Assembly (NCBI RefSeq): GCF_029846715.1
Contig: NZ_JARVWW010000005.1
Coordinates: 124,001 to 188,000 of the forward strand
Source of the DNA: Bradyrhizobium nivariense
GTDB lineage: Bacteria; Pseudomonadota; Alphaproteobacteria; Rhizobiales; Xanthobacteraceae
Length of the DNA stretch: 64,000 bases
Direction: 5' to 3'
Positions 1 to 7,887 of this stretch are shown one piece after another (the stretch's first letter is position 1; each line of letters begins with the position of its first letter). The notes below the pieces were generated by a model. It was not told the origin of the DNA and ran no database searches. It saw only the letters and a program-made list of their open reading frames with translations. The position numbers were made by a program, and so were the translations under genes.

Positions 1-791
1 CCACGATCGAACGCCTTGCCGCGCGCCTCGACGAGGCTGAGCGCACCAAGACCCTGATCACGATGTTCTCGAAGGACTATCCCGATTTCAGCATCGAGGA
101 TGCCTATGCCGTTCAGCGCGCCTGGACCAAACTTCAGATCAGTCGCGGCCGGGTCATCAAGGGCCACAAGATCGGCCTGACCTCGAAGGCGATGCAGAAC
201 GCGGTCGGCATTTCCGAGCCCGACTACGGCGTGTTGTTCGCCGATATGTTCTATGCCGACGCCACGCCGATTCCGTTCGACCGTTTTCACGCGCCGCGGA
301 TCGAGGTCGAGCTCGCCTTCGTGCTGAAGGCGCCGCTGCGCGGGCCCGATTGCACCATCTTCGACGTGCTCAACGCCACTGACTACGTGACCCCGGCGCT
401 GGAAATTCTGGAGACGCGCATGCACCGCGTCGATCCCGAGACCGGCAAGCCGCGAAAGGTCATGGACACGATCTCGGACAACGCGGCCAACGCCGCGCTG
501 GTGCTCGGCGGCCGCCCCTTCCGCCCGATGGATGCCGACATGCGCTGGATCGGCGCGCTGTTGTTCCGCAACGGCGAGGTCGAGGAAACCGGGCTTGCCG
601 CCGGCGTGCTCAATCATCCCGCCAATGGTATCGCCTGGCTCGCCAACCGCCTCGCGCCGCATGACGAACATCTCGCCGCCGGCGAGGTCGTGCTGGCGGG
701 ATCGTTTACGCGGCCGGTGGACATCCGCCGCGGCGACACCTTCCACGCCGACTACGGCGCGTTCGGCTCGGTGTCGTGCCAGTTCGTCTGA
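1..791 (+). CDS. hpaH: 2-oxohepta-4-ene-1,7-dioate hydratase (HpaH), 5' end off the window
   Basis: Cytoplasmic enzyme of homoprotocatechuate meta-cleavage. It adds water to 2-oxohept-4-ene-1,7-dioate to give the 4-hydroxy-2-oxo acid split by the HpaI aldolase. The frame is open from base 3, and the residues before ATG 63 ([16 protein letters not shown]) fit the family N-terminus, so the true start lies a few codons upstream and ATG 63 is internal. Visible landmarks are [24 protein letters not shown] with metal-binding acidic residues, [10 protein letters not shown] and GSFTRPV. The length seen (about 262 residues) is close to the usual 267. It is followed by a RidA-like gene and an amidohydrolase on the same strand, so this is the tail of a catabolic operon. 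Related OHED/HpcG and MhpD hydratases are the only real alternatives. Confidence 0.93.
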   Translation, partial: TIERLAARLDEAERTKTLITMFSKDYPDFSIEDAYAVQRAWTKLQISRGRVIKGHKIGLTSKAMQNAVGISEPDYGVLFADMFYADATPIPFDRFHAPRIEVELAFVLKAPLRGPDCTIFDVLNATDYVTPALEILETRMHRVDPETGKPRKVMDTISDNAANAALVLGGRPFRPMDADMRWIGALLFRNGEVEETGLAAGVLNHPANGIAWLANRLAPHDEHLAAGEVVLAGSFTRPVDIRRGDTFHADYGAFGSVSCQFV

Positions 792-816
792 ACAAGCAAT
801 AAAGAGGGAGCGCACC

Positions 817-1212
817 ATGACCGGTCAAACGCGACGCAAGAGCATCCATATCGGCGGCTTCAAGCATGCCAATCCGATTCCGAACGCCTGCCGCATCGGC
901 AATCTCGTGATGTCGGGCGTCATTCTCGGCCGCGATGGCGCGACTGGCGTGATGCCTGAGAGCCTGGAGGCGCAATGCGCCAACATGTTCGCGCATATGA
1001 AGGCGACGGTGGAGGCCGCGGGCGGCGCGACGGACGACATCATCAAGATGACGGTGTGGCTGAAGGACCGTACGCAGCGCGGCCCGGTCAATGTCGAGTG
1101 GCTGAAAATGTTTCCGGACGAGCATTCGCGTCCGGCGCGCCACGCTCTGCCGATGGACAATATGGACGGCGGCGCGCTGGTGCAGTGCGACTTCACTGCC
1201 GTGATCGACTAA
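817..1212 (+). CDS. RidA/YjgF-family protein, probable catabolic deaminase
   Basis: 131 residues, the size of one RidA (L-PSP) domain. Family members hydrolyse reactive enamine/imine intermediates, and some in aromatic meta-pathways deaminate 2-aminomuconate. Visible signals are IGNLVMSGVILG near the N-terminus, the SLEAQCANMFAHMKATVEAAG helix, IIKMTVWLKD, and the C-terminal HSRPARHALP segment, which holds the Arg that binds substrate carboxylate. ATG 817 follows AAAGAGGGAG. It lies 25 bases after hpaH and 13 before the amidohydrolase, so all three are probably co-transcribed. A role in this cluster's pathway is inferred from position. A general housekeeping RidA role cannot be excluded. Confidence 0.85.
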   Translation: MTGQTRRKSIHIGGFKHANPIPNACRIGNLVMSGVILGRDGATGVMPESLEAQCANMFAHMKATVEAAGGATDDIIKMTVWLKDRTQRGPVNVEWLKMFPDEHSRPARHALPMDNMDGGALVQCDFTAVID

Positions 1213-1225
1213 GGGAGCCTGCCGC

Positions 1226-2101
1226 ATGCCGACCTATCTGCCGTTCGACCCGAACCCGCGCCGTCCGGTCAAGGCGCCGCCGCCCAAGACCGTCGACAGC
1301 CAGTTTCACGTGCTCGGCCCCGTGGACAAATATCCGGAGCGTCCGGGTGCGGCCTATCGGATGCCGACCGCGACCTGGGAAGCGGCGCTGCGCGTCCACA
1401 AGACACTCGGCATCGAGCGCGGCATCATCGTGCAGACGACCACGTATGGCGCCGACCATGCCGTCGTGCTCGACGGTCTCGCCGCGATGGGCCCGAACTA
1501 TCGCGGCTGCGCCAACGCGCTGGTGTTCGCGGAGGCGAACGACGTTTATCTCGCCAGGCTGCATGATGCAGGTGTCCGCGGCGCGCGCTTCAGCTTCCGC
1601 CAGGAGCTCGGCGCCGTGCTGTCGGATGCCGATTTCGCCCGCGCCATCGCGCGGATCCGCGAGCTCGGCTGGTACGTCAAGATCCAGCCGGAGAAGGACG
1701 GCATCGTCTCCAGCGTCGCCAAATACGAGAATCTCGACGTGCCCGTGCTGATCGACCACATGGCGCGTCCCGATCCGGAAGCCGGCAAGAACGATCCGAA
1801 CCTGCGCAAGATGCTCGAGCTGCTCGCCAAGGGCAATTTCTGGGTGATGCTGTCGCTCGGTGAGAAAACCTCGAAGGCCGGCCCGCCCTACGACGACGTG
1901 ATCCCGATCGCGCGCGCCTATATCGAGGCGGCCGTCGACCGCTGCGTCTGGGCCAGCGACTGGCCGCACCCGGTCTCCGTCAAGCAGCCGCCCAACGACG
2001 CCGATCTGCTCGAGCTGATGTACCGCTACGCGCCTGATGAGGCGACGCTGGAGAAGATTTTGGTGCACAATCCGGCAAAGCTGTTCGGGTTTGCGGATTA
2101 G
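1226..2101 (+). CDS. Amidohydrolase-family metal-dependent hydrolase (COG3618 type)
   Basis: 291 residues, a TIM-barrel amidohydrolase of the 2-pyrone-4,6-dicarboxylate hydrolase/lactonase group. The first strand carries VDSQFHVLG (metal-ligand region), the middle has VPVLIDHMARP, and the last strand has WASDWPHP with the conserved Asp that activates water. ATG 1226 is preceded by AGGGAG at 8 bases. It is third in line after hpaH and the RidA gene, so it probably opens a ring lactone or pyrone in the same aromatic pathway. The exact substrate cannot be read from the sequence. Confidence 0.85.
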   Translation: MPTYLPFDPNPRRPVKAPPPKTVDSQFHVLGPVDKYPERPGAAYRMPTATWEAALRVHKTLGIERGIIVQTTTYGADHAVVLDGLAAMGPNYRGCANALVFAEANDVYLARLHDAGVRGARFSFRQELGAVLSDADFARAIARIRELGWYVKIQPEKDGIVSSVAKYENLDVPVLIDHMARPDPEAGKNDPNLRKMLELLAKGNFWVMLSLGEKTSKAGPPYDDVIPIARAYIEAAVDRCVWASDWPHPVSVKQPPNDADLLELMYRYAPDEATLEKILVHNPAKLFGFAD

Positions 2102-2129
2102 GGCACTCGAGGCTTGCCACGGACGCAGT

Positions 2130-2163
2130 CCTCTCCCTCTCCCGCTTGCGGGAGAGGGAGAGG
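2130..2163. repeat. Perfect 16-bp hairpin repeat after the catabolic operon
   Basis: Two 16-base arms rich in CTCTCCC/GGGAGAG are separated by TT. A related inverted repeat (CCCTCCCCCGC AA GCGGGGGAGGG) follows around 2218-2241. There is no T-run. It is a dispersed intergenic palindrome that may still act as a weak terminator for both converging units, since the next gene points the other way. Confidence 0.75.
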
Positions 2164-2275
2164 TGAGGGCTCTTTCCTCTTGGGGATTGTCCCGCTGCGG
2201 AGGCACCCTCTCCCTAGCCCTCCCCCGCAAGCGGGGGAGGGAGCGCACCATTATCGCCGCAACAATCGGGCCCGC

Positions 2276-3271
2276 TCACCCCACCAGCCGGTCCCGCACC
2301 TCGGCCGCGATCTCGAACGAGCGCAGCCGCGCGGCGTGGTCGTAGATCTGCCCCGTCGTCATCAATTCGTCCGCACCGGTCTCGGCGATCAGCGCCTTCA
2401 GCTTCTGTTCGACCACGTCAGGCGAGCCGACCGCGGAGCAGGACAGCGACTGGCCGACCATGGCCTTTTCCGCCGGCGACCACAGCGCGTCCATGTCGTC
2501 GACCGGCGGCGGCAGCGGGCCGGGCGTGCCACGGCGCAGATTGATGAACTGCTGCTGCAGCGATGAGAACATGCGCTGCGCGTCCGCGTCGCCGTCGGCG
2601 GCGAACACATTGACGCCGACCATCGCGTAGGGCTTGTCGAGCTGCGCCGATGGTTCGAAGCGCGCGCGATACTCCCGCAGCGCCGGCATCATCATTTGCG
2701 GCGCGAAATGCGAGGCGAACGCAAACGGCAGGCCCAGCATCGCGGCAAGCTGCGCACCAAAGGTGCTCGATCCCAGGATCCACAGCGGCACCTTCGTTCC
2801 CATGCCGGGCACCGCGCGGATGGTCTGGTTCGGCTGCACATCGCCGAGCAGCGCCTGCAACTCCAGCACGTCCTGCGGAAAATTCTCCGAACTGGTGGCG
2901 AGATCACGCCGCAGCGCCCGCGCCGTGAGCTGGTCGGTGCCCGGCGCACGCCCGAGCCCGAGATCGATCCGCCCGGGATAGAGCGAGGCCAGCGTGCCGA
3001 ACTGCTCGGCAATGATGAGCGGCGAATGGTTCGGCAGCATGATCCCGCCGGATCCGACGCGGATCGTCCTGGTCCCGCCCGCGATATGCCCGATCACGAC
3101 AGACGTTGCCGCGCTGGCGATGCCCGTCATGTTGTGATGCTCGGCCAGCCAGAACCGCTTGTAGCCCCAGCCCTCGGCATGCTGGGCGAGATCGAGCGAA
3201 TTGCGAAATGCCTGCGACGCATCGCCGCCCTGTCGGATGGGCGCGAGGTCGAGCACGGAGAAGGGGATCAT
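2276..3271 (-). CDS. LLM-class flavin-dependent oxidoreductase (bacterial luciferase-like)
   Basis: 331 residues from ATG 3271. The N-terminus [15 protein letters not shown] is the classic start of the LuxA-like group that annotators call MsnO8 or luciferase family. Later landmarks are [24 protein letters not shown] (flavin phosphate binding) and [12 protein letters not shown]. The frame stays open 47 codons upstream to 3412 but there it runs into an intergenic repeat, so the upstream Met codons are not credible starts. The protein is a predicted FMN-dependent monooxygenase acting on a small organic substrate. It stands alone between two repeats, and no flavin reductase partner is adjacent. 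Confidence 0.88.
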   Translation of the reverse strand: MIPFSVLDLAPIRQGGDASQAFRNSLDLAQHAEGWGYKRFWLAEHHNMTGIASAATSVVIGHIAGGTRTIRVGSGGIMLPNHSPLIIAEQFGTLASLYPGRIDLGLGRAPGTDQLTARALRRDLATSSENFPQDVLELQALLGDVQPNQTIRAVPGMGTKVPLWILGSSTFGAQLAAMLGLPFAFASHFAPQMMMPALREYRARFEPSAQLDKPYAMVGVNVFAADGDADAQRMFSSLQQQFINLRRGTPGPLPPPVDDMDALWSPAEKAMVGQSLSCSAVGSPDVVEQKLKALIAETGADELMTTGQIYDHAARLRSFEIAAEVRDRLVG

Positions 3272-3330
3272 GGGAGGTGTACCGCGGTGGAGGATCTGCG
3301 CATCTGCAACATCACATGTAGTGTCGGCGC

Positions 3331-3417
3331 GTAGGATGGGTAGAGCACTTGCGAAACCCATCATGCTTGTCATCGAGCAAGGCCTCGATGGGTTTCGCCT
3401 CCGCTTGACCATCCTAC
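3331..3417. repeat. Palindromic repeat family B, copy 1
   Basis: 87-base imperfect palindrome beginning GTAGGATGGGTAGAGC and ending ACCATCCTAC. An inner pair GCGAAACCCATC/GATGGGTTTCGC forms a long stem. The second copy is at 5372-5459, so the two bracket 3554-5368. Confidence 0.85.
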
Positions 3418-3553
3418 GAAACTGTTCGAGCGGCCTGCACTTCCGTTCACAACACCGTTATTGCGACCTGGTGCGCCGTTCGTCTTAACTGGGCGGCTCT
3501 CTCCTGTTGTTGTACTCTCGATGGAGCCACTGCACGCGCCAGGAGGAACCGAC

Positions 3554-4057
3554 ATGACCATCGTCGTACTCAATCGCCGCAACCTCCTCGCCGCCGGCGG
3601 CTCCGTCCTGGCAACCGGCGTCTTGGCAACCGGCTTTTCCGGGCTGCTGTTGCCTGCCCGCGCGGAAGGCCTCGCGCCGACCGATTCGATGTCGGGCGGG
3701 GCGAACAACTACCGCAAGGGCGCGGCAATCGTGGAGCGGATCGGCAAGGGCGGCTTCTGGATGAGCGGCACCGTACGCCGCGCCGGCGACGGGGCTCCGC
3801 TTGCCGGGCAGCGCATCCAGATCTGGGCGCACACGACCGAAGGGCAGGAGCACGAGCCGCAGAGTCACGGCGCCACGCTGACCGACAAGGATGGCGCGTT
3901 CCGGCTCGAGATGCCGCAGATCATTCCCATCTTCGGCCAGCCGCATGGCCACCTCGCCTATGACAGCGGTGAATTCAAAACCGTGTTCCTGCGGCCGGTG
4001 ATGCGGAGCGCAAAGGAAACCAGCCTCGAGGCGCACTTCGTCCTGCAGCCGGCCTGA
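3554..4057 (+). CDS. Tat-exported intradiol ring-cleavage dioxygenase-like protein
   Basis: 167 residues. The N-terminus has a twin-arginine signal (NRRNLLAAGG) with a hydrophobic stretch ending near LLLPARAEG, so it is exported folded. The mature part resembles a minimal intradiol-dioxygenase beta-sandwich: GFWMSGTVRRAGDGAPLAGQ, IQIWAHTTEG, GATLTDKDGAFRLEMP and then QPHGHLAY, whose HxH matches the iron-binding HxH of the family. The usual Tyr after the IW segment is not obvious, so activity is uncertain. ATG 3554 has AGGAGG 7 bases upstream. The next gene, 5-11 bases away, encodes a ferric-reductase-like membrane protein, which suggests a periplasmic redox pair. Confidence 0.75.
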   Translation: MTIVVLNRRNLLAAGGSVLATGVLATGFSGLLLPARAEGLAPTDSMSGGANNYRKGAAIVERIGKGGFWMSGTVRRAGDGAPLAGQRIQIWAHTTEGQEHEPQSHGATLTDKDGAFRLEMPQIIPIFGQPHGHLAYDSGEFKTVFLRPVMRSAKETSLEAHFVLQPA

Positions 4058-4068
4058 TCGCATTGGAG

Positions 4069-4698
4069 ATGAAGGGGCGGAGATCGGCCCGGGCGAGCCT
4101 GATCTGGGTCGCCCTTACCTTGGCCATTGGCGTGCCGATCGCGCTCGCTGCGGGAAGCGAGCAGCTCGCATGGCGCAGGCCGGTCTACATCCTCGCCGGC
4201 TTCGCCGGGATCATCGCGCTCGGTCTCGTGCTCGTTCAGCCTCTGCTGATCGGCGGATATTTGCCGGGCCTGTCGGCCTATCGCGGCCGGCGCGCCCATC
4301 ACTGGATCGGCGGCGCGCTTGCTCTGGCGGTGGTGATCCATGTCGCCGGCCTCTGGATCACCAGCCCGCCCGACATGATCGACGCCCTGACCTATACATC
4401 GCCGACGCCGTTCTCTCCCTTCGGCGTGACCGCCATGTGGGCCATCTTCACCGTTGCTCTTCTGGCGCTACTACGCCGGCGATTGGGATTGCGGCTGCGC
4501 ACCTGGCGCATCATCCATATTCCCCTCGCGATCGTCATCGTCGCAGGCAGCGTGGCCCATTGCCTGCTGATCGAGGGGACGATGGAGACAATCTCGAAGG
4601 TAGCGCTGTGCGCGCTCGTGCTTGCAGCAGCCATCAAGGTCATGGTTGACCTCTGGCGAAAGCGGACGCTGCGCGGAGAGAGTGTTGCGCGGCGGTGA
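4069..4698 (+). CDS. Ferric reductase-like transmembrane protein
   Basis: 209 residues, about six membrane helices. It resembles the heme-binding core of the ferric reductase/MsrQ/YedZ superfamily. His residues fall in helix positions typical of heme ligation: RRAHHWIGGALALAVVIHV, LRTWRIIHIPLA and VAGSVAHCLLIEG. There is no cytoplasmic flavin domain. It follows the Tat-exported intradiol-like gene almost without gap and is likely co-transcribed. The start is ATG 4069 or TTG 4063, and the only GGAG sits directly against the ATG. A plausible role is moving electrons across the inner membrane to the periplasmic partner (inference). Confidence 0.78.
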   Translation: MKGRRSARASLIWVALTLAIGVPIALAAGSEQLAWRRPVYILAGFAGIIALGLVLVQPLLIGGYLPGLSAYRGRRAHHWIGGALALAVVIHVAGLWITSPPDMIDALTYTSPTPFSPFGVTAMWAIFTVALLALLRRRLGLRLRTWRIIHIPLAIVIVAGSVAHCLLIEGTMETISKVALCALVLAAAIKVMVDLWRKRTLRGESVARR

Positions 4699-4717
4699 CA
4701 TGGCCACGTTGGGGTTC

Positions 4718-4804
4718 GTAGCCCGGATGGAGCAAAGCGAAATCCGGGACAACCGCATCCGTGGTTGCTGACCCCGGATTACGCTTGCGCTCCATCCGGG
4801 CTAC
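4718..4804. repeat. Palindromic repeat family A, copy 1
   Basis: GTAGCCCGGATGGAGC at the left and GCTCCATCCGGGCTAC at the right form a perfect 16-base terminal inverted repeat, with an inner AATCCGGG/CCCCGGATT pair. A diverged copy lies at 52486-52554. It has the organisation of a REP/BIME-like element. Confidence 0.88.
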
Positions 4805-4840
4805 GCCGCCTTTCACACGCGTTGAGCATCGTCAGCGCCG

Positions 4841-5368
4841 ATGTCCAGTCTGCTTGCCGCGGATGGCGGTGAAGATTATCCTCGATCAATGGCTGTCAGC
4901 GCCCCCGATCTGAAGGCGTTCCTGCTCGCCACGCCGTTCTTCGGCGGTATCCCGGATCAAAGCCTCGACCTCCTGATGTCGATGCTGGTCGAACGCAGCT
5001 TCGATGCCGGAGCAACCGTCGTGACGGAGGGCGAGCCCGGACGCTCGCTGTTCATCGTCAAATCCGGTCGGCTGGCGGTGAGCAAGCGGGCGAATTCGGG
5101 GGACGTCATCCCGATTTCCGTTCTGGAGCCCGGCGATTTCTTCGGTGAAATGACGCTGATTGAAATGCAAAATCGCTCGGCCGCCGTGGTCGCGGAGAGT
5201 CCGACGGTGCTGTACGAGTTGACCGCCCAAAAGCTCTACGCCTGTTACAAGGTCGATATCCATGCCTATGTGATCATCCTGCAGAACATCAATCGCGAGC
5301 TATGCCGACGGCTGCGCCGTTCCGACGATCGTTTCACCGCACAGCAGATGGGTGACCACAGTGCGTAG
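4841..5368 (+). CDS. Cyclic nucleotide-binding (Crp-type sensor) domain protein
   Basis: 175 residues, essentially one cNMP-binding beta-barrel (about residues 25-150): FLLATPFFGGIPDQ, VVTEGEPGRSLFIVKSGRLAV, the glycine turn LEPGDFFGEMTLIE, and the phosphate-binding cassette ending NRSAAVVAES. A helical tail RELCRRLRRSDDRF follows. There is no DNA-binding HTH, so it is a stand-alone sensor rather than a Crp/Fnr regulator. No strong ribosome site decides between ATG 4841 and ATG 4889. The latter gives MAVSAPDLKAFL, which fits the family better. Confidence 0.82.
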   Translation: MSSLLAADGGEDYPRSMAVSAPDLKAFLLATPFFGGIPDQSLDLLMSMLVERSFDAGATVVTEGEPGRSLFIVKSGRLAVSKRANSGDVIPISVLEPGDFFGEMTLIEMQNRSAAVVAESPTVLYELTAQKLYACYKVDIHAYVIILQNINRELCRRLRRSDDRFTAQQMGDHSA

Positions 5369-5371
5369 TGC

Positions 5372-5459
5372 GTAGGATGGGTAGAGCACTTGCGAAACCC
5401 ATCATGTTTCGTGATCGAGCAAGGCCTCGATGGGTTTCGCTTCACTCTACCTATCGTAC
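5372..5459. repeat. Palindromic repeat family B, copy 2
   Basis: Begins GTAGGATGGGTAGAGCACTT and continues with the same GCGAAACCCATCATG ... GATGGGTTTCGC stem as 3331-3417. The right end (CTATCGTAC) has drifted. Located between the cNMP-binding gene and the broken Fic gene. Confidence 0.85.
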
Positions 5460-5472
5460 GGGCTTTCGCTGG

Positions 5473-6152
5473 TCAGTGGTAGCTCCGGCTTGAAGGGTTT
5501 TGCGCCTCGCCCTTCGCTTGCTTGGCTGCACTGACAAGTTGCTTCGCCAGCATCCCATTCAGCATGTCTTCCAATGCGCTGACGTCCGTTGCGCCGTTAG
5601 TCAGGCGTTGGTCGGCCGCTTCAAGAGCGTCGTATAGGGCTTCTTGTTTCCAGCGATTTGTTCGGGAATTGTCGGTGCGCCGGGCAGCAAGCTGTCTAGT
5701 TTTATGCTCATCACAACGTACGACACCGCCCGGGCGGTGCGGCCGTTGCCGTCGGCAAAGGGGTGGATCCAGTTGAGGCGCCACAAAACATAAGCAGCAA
5801 GATGCACCGCTGTCATCGACCAGTTGTCGTTCACGTAGTCGCAAAGGTGCTCGATCTCTTCGGACACGAACGGCGCTTCCGGCGGCTGGTGCTTGCTGCC
5901 GTGGATTATCACGTTAGTGTTGCGCCATGACCCTGCCAACGGATGGATGCCGTTCAAAGCAGCTTGATGCAACTTAAGGATCAAGCTGGATCGCAAACGG
6001 AAGGGACGCTCCGGTTCTTTTACAAATGACCGGATCATCTCGAGCGCGAGATCGAACTGGCGGATGCCATTTTCCGCCTCGCGCCGCGCAATTTCATCTG
6101 GATCGCTGAGAAGTGGCGCTGTCTCGGCAATGCTATGCCGGTCATCTGCCAC
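5473..6152 (-). pseudogene. Fic-domain (AMP-transferase) toxin gene, disrupted by a 1-base frameshift
   Basis: Fic enzymes transfer AMP from ATP to target hydroxyls. The first frame runs from GTG 6152 for 183 residues and contains the complete catalytic motif HPFADGNGRTAR plus the upstream LHQAALNGIHPLAGSWR flap region. It then reads into RPTNA and stops at 5601. The expected C-terminal helices (YDALEAADQRL, then DVSALEDMLNGMLAKQL) continue in the next frame to a stop at 5473. Inserting one T near 5634, giving CCC TAT TAC GAC, restores the family sequence NKKPYYDALEAAD. So either the gene carries a real 1-base deletion or the assembly has an error there. The GTG start lies 7 bases after the stop of an antitoxin gene, a class I Fic arrangement. 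Confidence 0.85.
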
Positions 6153-6159
6153 GCTTCAA

Positions 6160-6333
6160 CTACTCGCCCGAATGGAGCTTCTTGTCGAGCGCGGCAACCA
6201 TCTCCCGAGTGATCCGTTCGTTCTCGATATGGGTGTTGCCGTACGCAAAGCTACGGCGCTGTTCGCCCAACTGGTCCGGCGTCATCTCGATGTGGCGAGC
6301 TCGCTCAATCAGTTCCTTAAGATCATCAGTCAT
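6160..6333 (-). CDS. VbhA-like antitoxin of the Fic module (57 residues)
   Basis: Short gene from ATG 6333 to TAG 6160, immediately upstream of the Fic gene on the same strand. The protein starts MTDDLKELIERARHIEMTP, then QRRSFAYGNTHIENERITRE, and is predicted all-helical. SFAYGN sits where VbhA antitoxins carry their inhibitory motif (S/T)xxxE(G/N); here the Glu position is Gly. Small proteins with RRSFAYGN followed by ITREMV are typical partners of alphaproteobacterial Fic toxins. Function: blocks ATP positioning in the Fic active site. The reading frame is intact, unlike that of its toxin. Confidence 0.78.
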   Translation of the reverse strand: MTDDLKELIERARHIEMTPDQLGEQRRSFAYGNTHIENERITREMVAALDKKLHSGE

Positions 6334-7233
6334 CGAGCCACTCCCGTTGCCGACGCGACCATAGCGAACGGCTCACGTTCCTGTAAAGTTCCTAATTGCG
6401 GGTAAAGGCATGTACGATTTCCGGTGCGGCGTTTAGGTGACACGAGTAGCCAAGTCGAGCCGCCAAGACTGCCCTTAGTCCTCTCCGGGCTCATCCGCAG
6501 GGGAGCCAATCGTGTAAGAACATGTGGCCCCTGCGCCTTCGGATGACAAGAGTGGACGCCCGTACACACAGTCAGCGATGACCCGTCGGGCAAAACACCC
6601 GCCCCGTCCCAAACCCGTCAATCCCCAGCCACAAAAATATTCCACTTTACCGAAATTCGGAATTGCGGTATCCCTCCCGCCATCCCGGTCCAGGGAGAGG
6701 GGCGATCGTCCGTCGTAACGAAACGTGGATCGGGGTGCGGTGGACGCGGCAGCGTCGGGCACGCGAAGGGGACCAGGGCGAGATGAACCTCGTGAGGTCT
6801 TGGCCAGCGTGCGGACGACCGGCGCTCAAGTTCGGCGAAGCCTCTTGGCGAAGCAGGGTGATGCTGCGTACGGCAAAATCGTGTGGTCCTGGCCGTCGTT
6901 GCTACGGTCAAGCCTTGCGGAGATGGATCGGGGCCCAACCGGGTCTCGAGGCATCGTCAATTCGCAAGGCGACGGTGACAAAAAGGAACTCGTCGCCGGG
7001 GAGAGCGCGGCATAAGCCGTCAACCCACTGCGCAGGGAAGGCCGAGTGTTCGGCGTCACCTGTATGCTGCTGTGCGGTTTTTCTGCGTGTGCTTTTGCGC
7101 AGCGGACCGCGGGTGCCAGCCGGCACCCGGTCTTCCCTGCACCCTCTTCACGGAAGAGGGTTACGGAGAGAAGCAAAACTCGGGCGTTTGATGCCGCGAG
7201 ACTGCTGATCTGTGCGTGATTTGACCCAGGGAA
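6334..7233. other. Non-coding, repeat-like stretch between the Fic module and tRNA-Thr
   Basis: About 900 bases with many short overlapping frames on both strands but none with family features, a clear ribosome site or consistent codon use. The 6640-7150 part resembles sequence I recall being dispersed and mis-annotated as short hypothetical proteins in Bradyrhizobium genomes (recollection, not searched). A GC hairpin GGGTGCCAGCCGGCACCC lies at about 7110-7127. It sits directly downstream of the tRNA-Thr 3' end, a common integration site, so it may be the remains of an island that also brought in the Fic module. Confidence 0.55.
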
Positions 7234-7308
7234 TGGTGCTGCCAGACAGGATTGAACTGTCGACCTCTCCATTACCAATGGAGTGCTCTACCACTGAGCT
7301 ACGGCAGC
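7234..7308 (-). tRNA. tRNA-Thr (anticodon GGT)
   Basis: 75 bases on the minus strand including an encoded CCA. The acceptor stem GCTGCC pairs with GGCAGC. The D arm has GCTCAGTGGTAGAGC, the anticodon stem CTCCA/TGGAG closes the loop TTGGTAA with anticodon GGT, and the T loop is GTTCAATC. No variable-arm expansion. Confidence 0.97.
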
Positions 7309-7627
7309 ATGTGCTGGGATCGAGAATCGGCCGCCACGAGGGGCCTACCAAGCGGGCCGATATCTGCCACAAGCCCCCCTCCTGTGCAAGCTTGCAGGTC
7401 CCGCCAAAACGATAAAATCGGGTCGATATCGAGGCCAAAATGCTTGTTTTGGCTCGAAACGGCCGACTTCCCGCGGATTCGGGTTGCGATATCCCCACCC
7501 AACTGGCCAGTTGCCCGACGCGCCGGATTCGATCCATTTCGAGTTTCGCACGATCTGATCGCGCGGGCCTCTTGAGCTGCCACGTTCATTGGGCATGTTA
7601 TCGTGGGATCACTGTAATGGACCCGTG
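7309..7627. other. Intergenic region upstream of tRNA-Thr, no gene seen
   Basis: 319 bases between the tRNA-Thr 5' end and the small basic protein gene. It must contain the tRNA promoter (minus strand) and the promoter of the plus-strand gene at 7628, but no -35/-10 pair or conserved ORF stands out. Confidence 0.5.
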
Positions 7628-7852
7628 ATGGCTGACGAGACCGACAAGCGCACGAAGCAGGATTCGAGGCAGGACTCGAGACAGGCGAGGGCGTCCCGGG
7701 ACGATCGGCTGAAATCGGCGCTGCGCGAAAACCTGAAGCGGCGGAAGGTGCAGGCGCGCGAACGCGCCGCAAGCACTGAGCCCTCGCAGAACGAAGATGA
7801 TTCCCTAGATGAGGGGGCCGCCGGCAAGACCGCCGACAAGACCGGCAGTTAG
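7628..7852 (+). CDS. Small highly charged hypothetical protein (74 residues)
   Basis: Starts MADETDKRTKQDSRQDSRQ and is almost entirely polar, rich in Arg, Lys, Asp and Gln, with a helical central part (DDRLKSALRENLKRRKVQAR). There are no cysteines, membrane segments or signal. It is probably partly disordered and may bind nucleic acid, but I do not recognise a family. It precedes the cNMP/FAD-reductase gene by about 35 bases on the same strand, so the two may be co-transcribed. Confidence 0.6.
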   Translation: MADETDKRTKQDSRQDSRQARASRDDRLKSALRENLKRRKVQARERAASTEPSQNEDDSLDEGAAGKTADKTGS

Positions 7853-7887
7853 AATCCGGCGGCTGGAAACTTTTGGAGTTAAGTGAC

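Noticed and set aside
2130..2250. Possible CRISPR-like repeats
   Set aside because: Only two different hairpins, no regular spacers and no cas genes; they fit dispersed palindromic repeats.
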